Positions 32,736 through 44,635 of a stretch of DNA of 64,000 nt are shown in pieces. Source of the stretch: Haliea sp964022665 (GTDB lineage Bacteria; Pseudomonadota; Gammaproteobacteria; Pseudomonadales; Halieaceae); assembly GCA_964022665.1 (NCBI GenBank), contig CAXIDF010000020.1, positions 1-64,000 of the forward strand, written 5' to 3'. Both the position numbers and the translations under genes were made by a program. Under the pieces are notes generated by a model. That model saw only the letters and a list, made by a program, of their open reading frames with translations. It had not been told where the DNA came from and did no database searches. Within the stretch, counting starts at the first letter, position 1. Each line of letters begins with the position of its first letter.

Positions 32736-34135
32736 GCCGCGCGCGCCTTTTCTGCAGTGACTCCCACCAGCGTCGCTGGCGGCTGGCCGCTCTGGCGCCG
32801 TTTCATGCCGGCCTCTATTTCCTTGTCCAGCCGTCCCACGTAATGATCAAAGTGCAGCTGAATGGTGTGCCGTGGACTGGGGTAGTAGTCTCGCAGATAG
32901 AAGGCTTCATCCGCTGTAATCATGGCCTCCATCTCCTTTTCGGAGGGCGGGGCGTAGTCACCTTTCAAGTAGGGCACGACCCAGCGCGCCTGTTGCTCCG
33001 CAAAATTGACCAGGGTGGGTAGCGATTGCGCGAGGCCCATATAGATGAGGTTGGGTACCCCGGGTATCAGCATCCGCTTGAACAGGCGCGGTGGCTGGTT
33101 GTCCTCGCTGGCCGTGAACCGGGGCTGGTCGAAGAAGGGAAAGCTGATCTTGTAGCCGGTGCACCAGACGATCACATCGAATTCGTCGCTGCTGCCGTCG
33201 GTGAAGTGGACGGTGTGGCCGTCCAGGCGTTCAATACCCGGGCGCGCATTGATGTCACCCGAGCCGGCACGCTGCAGGAATTCGCCCGAGACCGTGCCAT
33301 GGGCTTCCCAGGGCTGGTAGGTGGGCTGTGGCAGCCCGTAGTCGCGGGGATTGCCAATCTGCTGCTTCACCACGCGGCTCATCAGCCAGTGCTGGATTTT
33401 GCGCGGCACCCAGGCCGGAAGCATGTTCTTGTCACCGGGCTTGCCGTTGATGTACTTGGGAAACACCCAAACGCCGCGGCGCATGGAAATGTGCAGGGTA
33501 CTGGCCATGTAGCGCATCGACAACTCTGAGGCGATATCCATCGCCGAGTTTCCGGAGCCCACCACCAGCACGCGTTTGTCGCGCATATCGATAGGATCGA
33601 AAGGTGTATTGTAGCTGTGGGCGTGGATTTGCTCGCCGGCGAACTGGCCGGGATAGGCGGGTTCCGGCCAGCGCGGGTCCCAGTGATGACCGTTGGCTAC
33701 CAGCAGCACATCGTAGCGGCGGGTTTCGCCGTCGCTCGTGGTCACCGACCAGTGGCCGTCGGCTTCCCGGTGCGCCCGCTCGACGCGCGTGTTGAAGGTG
33801 ATGGTGTCACGCAAGCCGAAATGATCTGTGTAGTTGTTGAGGTAATCGAAAATCTCGCTGTGGTGCGGGTAGTCCGGCCAGTTTTCCGGCACCGGATACT
33901 CCTGCATACCCATGCGAAACTTTGACGTATCGATATGCAGGCTCTGGTAGCAGGCCGACATACCGTTGGGGTTGCGGTAGTACCAGTTGCCCCCGATATT
34001 GTCGGATGCCTCGAAGCAGTCGTAGGCTATGCCCCCTTCCTTGAGGCGCTTGATGGTAGTGATTCCGCTGGGGCCGGCGCCAATCACACAGCACAATGGG
34101 CCGCTGTCATCGGTGGGGCGAAAACCGTTGCTCAT
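32732..34135 (-). CDS. Flavin-containing monooxygenase (FMO / type II BVMO-like)
   Basis: 467 residues from the ATG at 34135, backed by GGAGAAAG; upstream in-frame codons to 34231 overlap the TetR gene. The FAD motif GAGPSG (near 18-23), the FMO signature FxGxxxHxxxY as FAGEQIHAHSY, and the NADPH motif GSGNSAMD are visible, followed by the late CTGYKISFPFF. These enzymes oxygenate ketones, amines or sulfides with NADPH and O2. Middle gene of a tetR, monooxygenase, hydrolase operon with 1-bp and overlapping junctions. Confidence 0.9.
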   Translation of the reverse strand: MSNGFRPTDDSGPLCCVIGAGPSGITTIKRLKEGGIAYDCFEASDNIGGNWYYRNPNGMSACYQSLHIDTSKFRMGMQEYPVPENWPDYPHHSEIFDYLNNYTDHFGLRDTITFNTRVERAHREADGHWSVTTSDGETRRYDVLLVANGHHWDPRWPEPAYPGQFAGEQIHAHSYNTPFDPIDMRDKRVLVVGSGNSAMDIASELSMRYMASTLHISMRRGVWVFPKYINGKPGDKNMLPAWVPRKIQHWLMSRVVKQQIGNPRDYGLPQPTYQPWEAHGTVSGEFLQRAGSGDINARPGIERLDGHTVHFTDGSSDEFDVIVWCTGYKISFPFFDQPRFTASEDNQPPRLFKRMLIPGVPNLIYMGLAQSLPTLVNFAEQQARWVVPYLKGDYAPPSEKEMEAMITADEAFYLRDYYPSPRHTIQLHFDHYVGRLDKEIEAGMKRRQSGQPPATLVGVTAEKARAA

Positions 34136-34136
34136 G

Positions 34137-34835
34137 CTACTTTCTCCGTAGGGTTGGCGACCGCGTGGGGCCGGCCGGATTGTCGGGTTGGCTGCTGGCG
34201 AGCAGATGCTCCAGCGCCGGTTTGAAGTCACCCAGCACCTGCGGCAGTGGGTTTTCTGCCAGTGCCTGCTGTAGCTGGGGCAAGGTAGCCGCCGGTTGGC
34301 TTGCCAGAAACTGGTTGAGCAGTGCCTGGTGCCCCCCTGTGCGGGCTGCGGCCCTCAGGTAATTGCCGCTGACCGCGGCGCCCAGCGCCAGCTGGTTCAC
34401 GCTGTAGTAGAGCTCCAGTGCCTTGCCGGGGGAAAACCCGCGTCGGCCAAGCACGGTTATCAGCTGTTCCAGGTAGCGCGCTTCAATGTCACCGAACACG
34501 CCACCCTGCATGATCTGGCTGATCAGTTCTGGCCAGTCGAGGGCGGTCTGGCAGGTGCTGCGGGCATGTTCGCGCAGAATGTCCTGCCAGGATTGGCCGC
34601 AGTCGATAATGGGTTGCAGTTGCCCCTTGCGCTCCGTTACCAGGCGCAACAGGTGTTCTCTCCCCTTCACATAACCATAGAGTGTTGCTACGCCAACCTT
34701 CAGGTGACGGGCAACCGTCGCCATGTCGAGGTTGCCGGGCGGTATGGCGCAGGCCGTGTCGACGATAGTCTCCAGCGTCAAACTGCGCGGCCTTCCGCGG
34801 CGCGGTGTGCTGGCATTTCCGGGTGAGGCGTTCAT
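34137..34835 (-). CDS. TetR family transcriptional regulator
   Basis: 232 residues. The N-terminal helix-turn-helix is at about 18-65 (MATVARHLKVGVATLYGYVKGREHL). The C-terminal domain (HARSTCQTALDWPELI onwards) is a TetR ligand domain of unknown specificity. The stop is 1 bp from the monooxygenase start, so it is first in that operon. It is divergent from the BCCT carrier, and the 149-bp gap (34836-34984) probably holds promoters for both. No strong operator palindrome was found in it. Confidence 0.85.
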   Translation of the reverse strand: MNASPGNASTPRRGRPRSLTLETIVDTACAIPPGNLDMATVARHLKVGVATLYGYVKGREHLLRLVTERKGQLQPIIDCGQSWQDILREHARSTCQTALDWPELISQIMQGGVFGDIEARYLEQLITVLGRRGFSPGKALELYYSVNQLALGAAVSGNYLRAAARTGGHQALLNQFLASQPAATLPQLQQALAENPLPQVLGDFKPALEHLLASSQPDNPAGPTRSPTLRRK

Positions 34836-34984
34836 GCAAGGAATATTATCGAACTGGTTTCGGAAAAGAAATTGGCGGCGCCGGCTGGCGGTTCAGTGTG
34901 TTGGGCGAACCGGCCCTGTTTGCGCTTGCGTGGCGTTCCTGTGCTAGGGTTGGGCCCGTTACCGACGAAAAGCGGGGTCAGGTT

Positions 34985-36586
34985 TTGCTCAACAGGCTGC
35001 AACGCGCGCTGGGTCTGCAGACCATCCCGGCGGTGTTCTTCACGTCTGCCGCTGTGGCCGCCCTGTTTGTGGCGTTGGCGATTCCCTTTGACGCAGAGGT
35101 GGGTCAGGGTTTTGGCGCCGTTACCGCCTGGGTGGCACGCTATTTAGGCTGGTTCTACATTCTGTCTGTGAGCGTGCTGCTGGCGTTCCTCATTTTCCTC
35201 GCGGTCAGCCGCTACGGCACTATTCGGCTGGGCAGTGACGACGCCCTCCCGGACTATTCCAATCTCACCTGGTTCACCATGCTCTTTGCCGCGGGTATTG
35301 GCACCATCCTTATGTTCTGGGGCGTAGCGGAGCCGATATCGCATTTTGCCCAGCCGCCGTTTACCGATGTGGAGCCCGAAAGCGAGCGTGCAGCGCGGGA
35401 TGCAATGACCGTGGCGATGTACCACTTCGGCCTGCACACCTGGACCATCTTCGCCCTGCCGGGGTTGGCAATTGGCTACTTCGCCTACCGGCATGATCTG
35501 CCGATGCGCGTCAGCAGCCTGTTCTACCCGCTGCTGGGAGAGCGCATCTATGGCCCCCTGGGTGCCGCCGTGGACGTTGTCGCGGTGCTGGGCACGCTGT
35601 TTGGTGTGGCGACTTCGCTGGGCCTGGGCACACTGCAGTTGAACAGTGGTCTCGCCTACCTGTTTGAGGTGCCCAGGACGGGTTGGGTACAGGTAGCGAT
35701 TATTGCCTGTATCACCGGTGTTGCAGCCACTTCGGTGGCGCTGGGCCTGGACAAGGGCATACGGCGGCTTTCGCAGGCGAATATAGTGCTTTCAATTGCG
35801 CTGATTGTCTTTGTTGCCGTTGCCGGGCCGACCGTTTTTATTGCAGAGGGTATGGTGCAAACGTTGGGTGATTATCTGGATGCCTTGCCGTGGCTGGCAT
35901 TCTGGACCCAGGCGTTTTCGGAGTCGGATTGGCAACGGCAGTGGACACTCTTCTATTGGGCCTGGACCATCTCCTGGGCGCCCTACGTCGGTATCTTCAT
36001 CGCGCGTATTTCCCGTGGCCGCACCATCCGCGAATTTGTTGCGGGGGTGTTGCTGGCGCCCACGCTGTTCACGCTGGTGTGGTTTGCGGTATTTGGCCTG
36101 GCGGCAATCGATGTAGCCATGAGCGGCAAGGTGGAGCTGGCAGCACAGGTGCAGGATGATCCGTCGGTAGCGATCTTTGCGTTTCTCTCCGTGTTTCCAC
36201 TTGCAGAACTCGCGTCGGCCCTGAGTGTGATCATCATTATTATCTTCTTCACCACTTCGTCGGACTCAGCGTCGCTGGTTATTGATCTGCTGACGCGTCG
36301 CGACGATCAACCGTCGCTGGTCCGCCAGCGGGTGTTCTGGGCCCTGGCACAGGGCGGCATCGCCGTCACGCTGCTGCTTGCGGGAGGGCTGGAAGCTTTG
36401 CAGAACGTGATCACCGCGCTGGGTCTGCCGTTCTGTGTGTTGCTGATTTTCATGGCGCTTTCACTATTGCGCGCACTGCATGCGGATTACCGCGGCTACA
36501 GTGTGGGCGAACTGGTCTACGGAAGAGCCTATCCGCAGGTCGACGCAGCGCCGTCATCCCAGCAGGAGAAGGACGATGTATCATAA
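34985..36586 (+). CDS. BCCT family (betaine/choline/carnitine) transporter
   Basis: Start uncertain. The frame is open from an ATG at 34805, but that lies inside the divergent TetR gene. A TTG at 34985 leaves 13 residues before IPAVFF, where family members begin, so I prefer it (534 residues). Twelve membrane helices are predicted. The Gly-rich third-helix motif reads AGIGTILMFWGVAEP and the Trp-rich eighth-helix segment FYWAWTISWAPYVG is intact, as in BetT/BetP/CaiT. It imports a quaternary ammonium compound, but which one cannot be read. Its stop overlaps the start of the UspA gene by 11 bp. Confidence 0.88.
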   Translation: MLNRLQRALGLQTIPAVFFTSAAVAALFVALAIPFDAEVGQGFGAVTAWVARYLGWFYILSVSVLLAFLIFLAVSRYGTIRLGSDDALPDYSNLTWFTMLFAAGIGTILMFWGVAEPISHFAQPPFTDVEPESERAARDAMTVAMYHFGLHTWTIFALPGLAIGYFAYRHDLPMRVSSLFYPLLGERIYGPLGAAVDVVAVLGTLFGVATSLGLGTLQLNSGLAYLFEVPRTGWVQVAIIACITGVAATSVALGLDKGIRRLSQANIVLSIALIVFVAVAGPTVFIAEGMVQTLGDYLDALPWLAFWTQAFSESDWQRQWTLFYWAWTISWAPYVGIFIARISRGRTIREFVAGVLLAPTLFTLVWFAVFGLAAIDVAMSGKVELAAQVQDDPSVAIFAFLSVFPLAELASALSVIIIIIFFTTSSDSASLVIDLLTRRDDQPSLVRQRVFWALAQGGIAVTLLLAGGLEALQNVITALGLPFCVLLIFMALSLLRALHADYRGYSVGELVYGRAYPQVDAAPSSQQEKDDVS

Positions 36587-37031
36587 TATTCTATTGGCTA
36601 TTGATGTAGAGGATGAGGAAGAGGCCAAACGCGCGCTGCGCGAGGGCAGCCGACTGTTGGGTGAGGGCGGCGGCCTGCATCTGGCAACGGTGTTCGATCC
36701 CGGTGGCGCCAGCTTCTTCCCCCACGTGGCGGCCGATGCCTCCGAAAATATTGAGCAGCGCGCCCGCGACAGCTTGAGTGCCCTGGCAGAGAAGCACCTG
36801 GCCTTCAACTCGGGTGCCACCTTGCATGTGTTGGCGGGTAGCCCCGGAGAAAAGCTGGTAGCCCTGGCAGCCAGCATCGAAGCGGATTTGATATTGCTGG
36901 TGTCGCGGGGAGCGGGTGCCCGCTGGCCGCTGCGGCGGGCTACGGTGGAGTGTGTCGCGGTCAGCGCACCCTGTGCAGTGCTGGTGTTGCCGGCGCCGGT
37001 AAAGGAGCCCCAGGAGGGCGGTGAATCCTGA
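36576..37031 (+). CDS. Universal stress protein (UspA) family
   Basis: 151 residues from the ATG at 36576, which sits inside the end of the transporter gene with its AGGAG site there too. The Usp fold is clear: MYHNILLAIDV, then HVLAGSPGEKLVALA and ADLILLVSRG. The ATP loop (normally G-x2-G-x9-G-S) is degenerate, reading GAGARWPLRRATVE, so it may not bind ATP. Coupling to a BCCT carrier suggests regulation of that transporter, as seen for other transporter-linked Usp proteins (inference). Confidence 0.85.
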   Translation: MYHNILLAIDVEDEEEAKRALREGSRLLGEGGGLHLATVFDPGGASFFPHVAADASENIEQRARDSLSALAEKHLAFNSGATLHVLAGSPGEKLVALAASIEADLILLVSRGAGARWPLRRATVECVAVSAPCAVLVLPAPVKEPQEGGES

Positions 37032-37274
37032 GTGTGCTTGCCTTTGGGGCTGGAGGCCAGCTTACAGGGCATTCATAATGCGCGGCTGGCAGCGTTGCAA
37101 CGAGTAAAAATATGGGAGTTGGCGGCAAGCTGGACGTCAAATTTGAGCAGGCATTCATGTGGTGTGGTGTCGATAGCTGCGACGGAGGACTCCCGAAAGC
37201 TCGCGCCTGGCGACTGAGAAGCTCGCAATCGGTGAGTGTACAGGTGCACTGCGGACCTGTGAACGAGGAAGCCG

Positions 37275-37733
37275 ATGACAATGCATGAACATCTGCACTG
37301 GATGGAGCAGGCACTGTTCCTGGCGGATCGCGCCGCGGAGCAGGGCGAGGTCCCCGTGGGCGCGCTGGTTGTGCGCGACGGACAAGTCCTCGGACGCGGC
37401 TGGAACCGGGTGATCGGCGATGCTGACCCCACCGCCCACGCGGAAATTATTGCCCTGCGCGACGCGGCAGGCACCGAGGGCAACTACCGTCTGCCGGGCG
37501 CGACGCTCTACGTCACGCTGGAACCCTGCAGCATGTGCGCCGGTGCGCTGGTGCATGCGCGCATCGCGTTGTTGGTGTTTGCGGCGCGCGAGCCACGAGC
37601 CGGTGTTATCTGTAGCCAGTGTGCGCTGCTGGAGTCACCCTGGTACAACCACCGGGTGTGCTGGGAGGAGGGTGTGCTCGCCGAGGAGTCCAGCCGCCGT
37701 CTACAGGCGTTTTTCCGCGCCCGGCGCTCATAG
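37275..37733 (+). CDS. tadA: tRNA-specific adenosine deaminase TadA
   Basis: 152 residues, start preceded by GAGG. Zn-binding and catalytic motifs of the cytidine/adenosine deaminase fold are intact: HAE at 55-57 and PCSMC at 84-88 (Cys85, Cys88). TadA converts the wobble adenosine 34 of tRNA-Arg(ACG) to inosine and is essential in most bacteria. The 243 bp upstream (37032-37274) contains no gene I can support. The 3' end overlaps mltF by 6 bp, convergently. Confidence 0.94.
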   Translation: MTMHEHLHWMEQALFLADRAAEQGEVPVGALVVRDGQVLGRGWNRVIGDADPTAHAEIIALRDAAGTEGNYRLPGATLYVTLEPCSMCAGALVHARIALLVFAAREPRAGVICSQCALLESPWYNHRVCWEEGVLAEESSRRLQAFFRARRS

Positions 37734-39161
37734 CGCCAGAAAACGCTCCCCGCGCAACGCCGTTGGCAGGAAGTTCATCGGGTCCAGCGGCTGACCAGGC
37801 TGGTTGGCCGACATGTCTTTCCACTGCAGGATACTGTAGTAGTGCCGGATATTCTGCACGAAGCTCGCCGCTTCGCCGCCCCGGGCATAGCCGTAGCGAG
37901 TCGTGCGATAGTGCTCGCGCTTCTGCAGCAGGGGCAGGGTCTCCAGAACATCACTCCACAGGTGCGGATCACCGCCGCGTTGCTCGGTGAGCACCCTCGC
38001 GTCCTCCAGATGCGCTAGGCCGATATTGTAGGCGGCCAGGGCGAGCCAGGTGCGGTCGGGTTCGCTGATGTCTGCGGGCAGGCGTCGGCGGATATTTTTC
38101 AGGTAGCGCGCTCCGCCGCGCAGGCTCTGTAGCGGGTCCAGCCGGTTTTTCACGCCCATTTCCCGCGCGGTCGGGCTGGTGAGCATCATCATGCCGCGCA
38201 CACCCGTCGGTGATGTCGCCTCCGGGTCCCAGTGCGACTCCTGATAGGCGATCGCCGCCAGCAGGTGCCAGTCGAGCTTGTACTCTTCGGCTACCTGTCG
38301 AATGAGGTCGACATAGGCGGGCAATTTGCTGCGGATATTGCGTGCGAACACGTGTGACCCCACACGAGACAGCACGGTGTTGTGCCCGAAATGCTGCTCG
38401 CGCAGTTGCGCCAGGCGTCCATCCTCCTGCAGCTCGGCCAGAAAGCCATCGGCGCGGTCAATCAGGGCGTTGTAGTCATCACCCGGTGGGAAGTACCACA
38501 CCATGTCCTGCTCGCTGCCAAGATTGAACGCGACATCCAGGCGCGAGTACAGGCTTTGCTGCATGCGAAACTCGTTGGAGTCGATGACGGCAATGTCTGC
38601 CGAGCCGCTGTCTACCCGCTCCAGCAGTTCCATGGTGTCGGCACCGCGCACAGCTTCCCAGCTCAGTTCGGGCCAGGCGGCCGACTGCAGGTCACGCAGG
38701 GTCTGTTCATGGCTACTGCCGACGAGCACCACCAGGTGCAGTCCCTGAATATCGTCCAGCCCCGACGGTTTGCGCTTGCCCGTGCGGTATACCACCCGGG
38801 GCACCAGGCTGGCGTAGGGCGTGGAGTGGTTGAACTCGGCGCTGCGCGCTCCCGTGAGGCTTAGGCCCGCGGCGGCGATGTGCGCCTCGCGGCGCTGCAG
38901 GCGACGGAATATGCCGTTCAGGCTGTACGCAGTTTCCATCTGCAGGTCGACCCCGAGTGTTTCGGCGAACAACTGTGCCAGATCATGTTCGAATCCGGCG
39001 GCGCCTCCCTTGTCGAGGTAGAACGTGGTGGGGCTGTTGCGGCTCACCACGACCAGCTCGCCATCGGCAAGCACCTGTTGTAGCGCGTCGCCGCGCGAGC
39101 AGCCGGCGAGCAGGGCGAGGGCGACGAGGCCCATGAGCAACAGGAGTCGGTGCGGGGTCAT
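37728..39161 (-). CDS. mltF: Membrane-bound lytic murein transglycosylase F
   Basis: 477 residues. A lipobox LLAGC puts the acylated Cys at 21. Residues about 35-265 form an SBP_bac_3 (amino-acid-binding-like) domain and about 290-440 an SLT lysozyme-like domain with the catalytic Glu in YQESHWDP and the SPTGVRGMMMLT motif. MltF cleaves peptidoglycan glycan strands, releasing 1,6-anhydro products, at the outer membrane. Domain order and length match the family. In many gammaproteobacteria mltF lies beside purL and tadA, as here. Confidence 0.94.
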   Translation of the reverse strand: MTPHRLLLLMGLVALALLAGCSRGDALQQVLADGELVVVSRNSPTTFYLDKGGAAGFEHDLAQLFAETLGVDLQMETAYSLNGIFRRLQRREAHIAAAGLSLTGARSAEFNHSTPYASLVPRVVYRTGKRKPSGLDDIQGLHLVVLVGSSHEQTLRDLQSAAWPELSWEAVRGADTMELLERVDSGSADIAVIDSNEFRMQQSLYSRLDVAFNLGSEQDMVWYFPPGDDYNALIDRADGFLAELQEDGRLAQLREQHFGHNTVLSRVGSHVFARNIRSKLPAYVDLIRQVAEEYKLDWHLLAAIAYQESHWDPEATSPTGVRGMMMLTSPTAREMGVKNRLDPLQSLRGGARYLKNIRRRLPADISEPDRTWLALAAYNIGLAHLEDARVLTEQRGGDPHLWSDVLETLPLLQKREHYRTTRYGYARGGEAASFVQNIRHYYSILQWKDMSANQPGQPLDPMNFLPTALRGERFLAL

Positions 39162-39332
39162 GGCTGGATTCTAGCGCCATGTTGGCCGGGCGAATAGCAC
39201 CGGGAAGCTCTACAAAGCATAGACATTGGTCGGATCGGGGGTAACTACCGGGCTTTATCACTCATTCAGGGTATTTGAACCCGGTGGCTTCAGGGTAATC
39301 TAGTGGAAATTCGAAGAATTCGGAGAAATGCC

Positions 39333-40520
39333 ATGACCCTGCCCGCTACCCCGCTGACCCACCGCCCGCCACTGCGTGCCCAGGACATCTACGACCGTGT
39401 GCTGGCGCTGGGAGATATGCTGCGCAAGAACGCTCCGCAGGCGCGCGAGCAACGGATGGTGCCGCAAGAGAATATAGACGCTCTGCGCGATGCGGGCTTT
39501 TTCCTCGCCCTGCAGCCGCGCAAATGGGGCGGTCACGAAGTGGATCCGCAGGACTTTTTCCGCATGCACCTGGCGATTGCCGAGAACTGCATGTCGACGG
39601 CCTGGGCGTCCGGCATTGTTGCGGTGCACGCGTTCCAGATCGCCCTGATGGATGAGCGTGCCCAGACCGATGTCTGGGGCGAGGACGTACATGTGCGCGC
39701 GTCGTCATCCTACGCTCCCATGGGCAAGGTCACCGCCGCGGAAGGGGGCTTCCGCTTCAGCGGCCGCTGGGGCTGGAGCAGTGGCAGCGACCACTGCACT
39801 TGGGCGCTGCTGGGTGGCATCGACCCTGAAGGGGGCTTCCGTACTTTCCTGGTGCCGCGTACCGACTATCGCATCGAAGACACCTGGCACGTGATGGGCC
39901 TGCAGGGCACGGGCTCCAAGGATATCGTCGTGGAAGATGTGTTCGTGCCCGAGTACCGCACACACAAGGCGGTGGATGGTTTCCTCGGCACCAACCCCGG
40001 TGTTACCGCAGACAGCGCGCCATTGTATCGCCTGCCCTGGGCCCAGCTGTTTGTGCGTGTGGTCTCCACACCCGCTATCGGCGCAGCCCGCGACGCGCTC
40101 GACCTGTACCGCCAGATGGTGGTGGGCAAGGCCAGCGGTGACGTGACTAAACTTGCCGCAGACACCGGCACGCAGGAACGGATTGCCGCCGCAATTACCA
40201 GCATCGACGAAATGGAGGCGATCCTGTTCCGCAACTTCGATCGCATGATGGCCCAGGTGACAGCCGGGGAGGAAGTGCCGGTGTTGGAGCGCATCAAGTA
40301 CCGCTATCAGGCATCGCTGGTTATCGAGCGTTGTATGGCTGTGATCGACAGCCTGTTTTCCTCGGCTGGCGGCAGCTCGGTGTTCCTCGGCAGTGAAATC
40401 CAGCAACGCTTCCTCGACATCCACACCGCACGGGCTCACGTGGCCAACAACCCCACGTCGTTCGGCCGCAATCTCGGCGCCGTACTGCTGGGCGCCGACA
40501 GCACGGACTTCTTCGTCTAG
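39333..40520 (+). CDS. Acyl-CoA dehydrogenase-fold flavin monooxygenase (HsaA-like)
   Basis: 395 residues from the ATG at 39333 with GGAG 8 bp upstream. The fold is that of acyl-CoA dehydrogenases, but sequence features (CMSTAWASGIVAVHAFQIALM, SGRWGWSSGSDHCTWALLGG, a late ARAHVANNPTSFGRNLG) match the class D two-component hydroxylases such as HsaA, which hydroxylates a phenolic steroid intermediate using reduced flavin. No flavin reductase gene (HsaB-like) is adjacent, so reduced flavin must come from elsewhere. It stands alone upstream of purL. Substrate not decidable; steroid or aromatic is inference. Confidence 0.8.
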   Translation: MTLPATPLTHRPPLRAQDIYDRVLALGDMLRKNAPQAREQRMVPQENIDALRDAGFFLALQPRKWGGHEVDPQDFFRMHLAIAENCMSTAWASGIVAVHAFQIALMDERAQTDVWGEDVHVRASSSYAPMGKVTAAEGGFRFSGRWGWSSGSDHCTWALLGGIDPEGGFRTFLVPRTDYRIEDTWHVMGLQGTGSKDIVVEDVFVPEYRTHKAVDGFLGTNPGVTADSAPLYRLPWAQLFVRVVSTPAIGAARDALDLYRQMVVGKASGDVTKLAADTGTQERIAAAITSIDEMEAILFRNFDRMMAQVTAGEEVPVLERIKYRYQASLVIERCMAVIDSLFSSAGGSSVFLGSEIQQRFLDIHTARAHVANNPTSFGRNLGAVLLGADSTDFFV

Positions 40521-40536
40521 CGGGCGTCGTCACTGG

Positions 40537-40580
40537 CGCAGGGAGTGAATTTGCCCGCCGATTGGCGGTGACTCCCTGCG
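40537..40580. other. Two-tier inverted repeat between the hydroxylase gene and purL
   Basis: Ten-base arms CGCAGGGAGT (40537-40546) and ACTCCCTGCG (40571-40580) are perfectly complementary and enclose a second perfect pair CCGCC/GGCGG (40555-40559, 40564-40568) with a GATT loop. It lies 17 bp after the hydroxylase stop and overlaps the likely -35 region of purL. It could be a terminator without a T run, or a DNA site for a regulator of purL. It does not resemble the E. coli PurR box. Confidence 0.6.
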
Positions 40581-40597
40581 GGCTAATCCCGTACAAT
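40568..40597 (+). promoter_or_regulatory. Predicted promoter of purL
   Basis: GTGACT (40568-40573) and TACAAT (40592-40597) are 18 bp apart. The predicted start of transcription near 40604 leaves about 34 bp before the ATG at 40638. This argues against translation from the earlier in-frame ATG at 40596, which lies inside the -10 element. Confidence 0.45.
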
Positions 40598-40637
40598 GGC
40601 GGGCTTTCAGAAAGCCTCTCCCGGAGCCCGCCCCAGC

Positions 40638-44522
<3,885 letters not shown>

Positions 44523-44531
44523 CGCGGCCCC

Positions 44532-44559
44532 TTGTGACCCCCCTTTGATTCCTTATAAT
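44532..44559 (+). promoter_or_regulatory. Predicted promoter of secDF
   Basis: TTGTGA (44532-44537) and a perfect TATAAT (44554-44559) are 16 bp apart, starting 9 bp after the purL stop. Transcription would begin near 44566, giving a leader of about 70 bases that contains a strong hairpin. Confidence 0.55.
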
Positions 44560-44576
44560 GACCGACTTTCCATTCC

Positions 44577-44607
44577 CGGCAAGGGTGCGCTACGAGCGCA
44601 CCTGCCG
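44577..44607 (+). other. Stable hairpin in the secD leader
   Basis: The leader folds into a 13-bp stem: CGGCA pairs with TGCCG and, after a 2-base bulge (AG), GGTGCGCT pairs with AGCGCACC around an ACG loop. It begins about 11 bases after the predicted transcription start and ends 28 bases before the secD ATG, whose ribosome-binding site is weak. It may protect the 5' end or regulate translation. It is not a riboswitch class that I recognise. Confidence 0.55.
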
Positions 44608-44635
44608 AGGCCCGGTCTCCTGTTAGAGCCTGATT

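Noticed and set aside
34805..34984. Upstream extension of the BCCT transporter to an ATG
   Set aside because: It overlaps the start of the divergent TetR gene and encodes residues unlike the family N-terminus.
37032..37274. Possible small gene or RNA between uspA and tadA
   Set aside because: Short frames exist but none has a ribosome-binding site or recognisable pattern, and I saw no conserved RNA structure.
40596..40637. Earlier in-frame start for purL
   Set aside because: The ATG lies within the likely -10 element, and the later start at 40638 gives the canonical N-terminus and length.
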